In this document: one piece after another, positions 20,842 to 21,513 of the stretch | How positions within the stretch are numbered: the stretch's first letter is position 1 | Layout of the letters: every line of letters starts with the position of its first letter | Virus record (IMG/VR): IMGVR_UViG_3300020419_000094 | Location: 1-21,513 of that record | Strand: one strand, 5' to 3' | From: a virus | DNA: 21,513 bases | Translations under genes and position numbers: made by a program | The notes under the pieces: generated by a model | What the model was told of the DNA's origin: nothing | What the model saw: only the letters and a program-made list of their open reading frames with translations | Database searches by the model: none

Positions 20842-21513
20842 CGATAGGTGTTTCTACAGCAATTGTTGGTGCTGTAGCTACCGTTGCAAGTTACCAGCAA
20901 CAAGAAAAGCAAGCTGCTTTTGCTAATGATCAAGCATTTAATCAAATGCAAGCAGCCAACAGAGCAAGAGAAGCTCAAGCGCTCTTTGCTCAGGATCAGG
21001 CTTTCTACAATATGGAAATCCAAAATGATCAAATTGCTGCTGCTAACCTACAAACACTAAATGATTTTATTTTAAGCAACCAACAAACCTCTACAGCAAA
21101 TGCCCGTATTCAAAGAGAGTATGTGCTTGCTCAACAACAACAGAACCAAACAAACCTGCAGAATCAACTGCAGTTCCAACAACAACTTAACCAATCTATC
21201 ATTTCTGAAGAAAGGGCTGAGAACCAGAAACGACTTAACCAGTTGAATCTTAACTCCCAGCTTGAAGCATCTCAAGAGAAGAGAAATGCTGCCAAAGCAC
21301 AACGTGCCTTTGAAGCGGAACGGTTGATGGTTTCTAGCATTGAGGCTCAGGGCACTTTGCTTGCTCAAGGTCGCAGTGGCCAGTCTGTTGGTTTGGGTGT
21401 CCTTAATGAAGGTGCTAAATACGGACGTGATATGCGGATGGCTGAGCGCAACTACTCAATGGCTCTCAGTGATTTCTACGCCGATAACACCAATGCTTTC
21501 TTGCAGCAGGCGC
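20826..21513 (+). CDS. Internal virion (ejection) protein, T7 gp14-like; partial
   Basis: Open frame from ATG 20826 to the end of the window (229 codons, no stop), so the C-terminus lies outside. It begins MCDAVAIGVSTAIVGAVATV, a hydrophobic, probably membrane-inserting segment like the T7 gp14 start MCWMAAIPIAMSG. A long Gln/Asn/Ala-rich helical region without proline follows. The LLAQGRSGQSVG and YGRDMRMAERNYSMAL segments parallel the T7 gp14 C-terminal half. Position after gp13 supports the call. In T7 gp14 forms the outer-membrane part of the ejection channel. T7 gp14 is 196 aa, so this version is longer. Confidence 0.8.
   Translation, partial: MCDAVAIGVSTAIVGAVATVASYQQQEKQAAFANDQAFNQMQAANRAREAQALFAQDQAFYNMEIQNDQIAAANLQTLNDFILSNQQTSTANARIQREYVLAQQQQNQTNLQNQLQFQQQLNQSIISEERAENQKRLNQLNLNSQLEASQEKRNAAKAQRAFEAERLMVSSIEAQGTLLAQGRSGQSVGLGVLNEGAKYGRDMRMAERNYSMALSDFYADNTNAFLQQA

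Noticed and set aside
1-21513. CRISPR array, insertion sequence, psbA/hli photosynthesis genes
   Set aside because: I looked for regular direct repeats, transposase motifs and photosystem proteins and saw none in this window.

Overview
The window is a stretch of a T7-like podovirus (Autographiviridae type) genome. It most probably comes from a cyanophage infecting marine or freshwater picocyanobacteria. The order single-subunit RNA polymerase, SSB, endonuclease I, primase-helicase, DNA polymerase, exonuclease, portal, scaffold, capsid, tail tubes A and B, gp13, gp14 is the T7 order. The cyanophage assignment is inference: it rests on the added class II (B12-dependent) ribonucleotide reductase, ThyX, a MazG-like hydrolase and a tRNA-Leu at the left end, with mid-range GC. 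No psbA, hli or talC is present in this window.

Layout. Positions 1-400 form the left edge: the tail of an upstream gene, a tRNA-Leu(CAG) on the minus strand (the only minus-strand gene), about 240 bp of hairpin-rich DNA without a convincing gene, and a terminator. Positions 423-2954 hold a 52-aa ORF and the phage RNA polymerase. Positions 3090-8827 are the replication and recombination block: SSB, endonuclease I, a small ORF, primase-helicase, a thioredoxin-fold protein lacking CxxC, DNA polymerase A, an endonuclease VII-like HNH protein and a 5' exonuclease. Positions 8991-12577 are the nucleotide block: DUF3310, MazG-like, ThyX and RNR. Positions 12574 to the end are virion morphogenesis: a gp7.3-like coiled-coil protein, portal, a small basic ORF, scaffold, structured capsid leader, capsid, a strong terminator, tail tube A and B, gp13-like, and gp14-like running off the window.

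The genes are packed tightly, with frequent 1-104 nt overlaps, and most starts lack a clear Shine-Dalgarno sequence. The phage RNAP would transcribe the downstream blocks. The replication block copies and resolves the DNA while degrading host DNA, and the nucleotide block supplies dNTPs. The virion block builds head, connector, tail and ejection proteins.

The two most interesting observations are these. (1) The capsid-gene leader carries a tRNA-like minihelix: a 7-bp acceptor-type stem plus a canonical T-arm, with no D or anticodon arm. (2) A small thioredoxin-fold protein without redox cysteines lies directly upstream of a DNA polymerase whose thioredoxin-binding insertion looks greatly shortened. 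This suggests a phage-encoded replacement for, or modification of, the T7-style host-thioredoxin processivity clamp.
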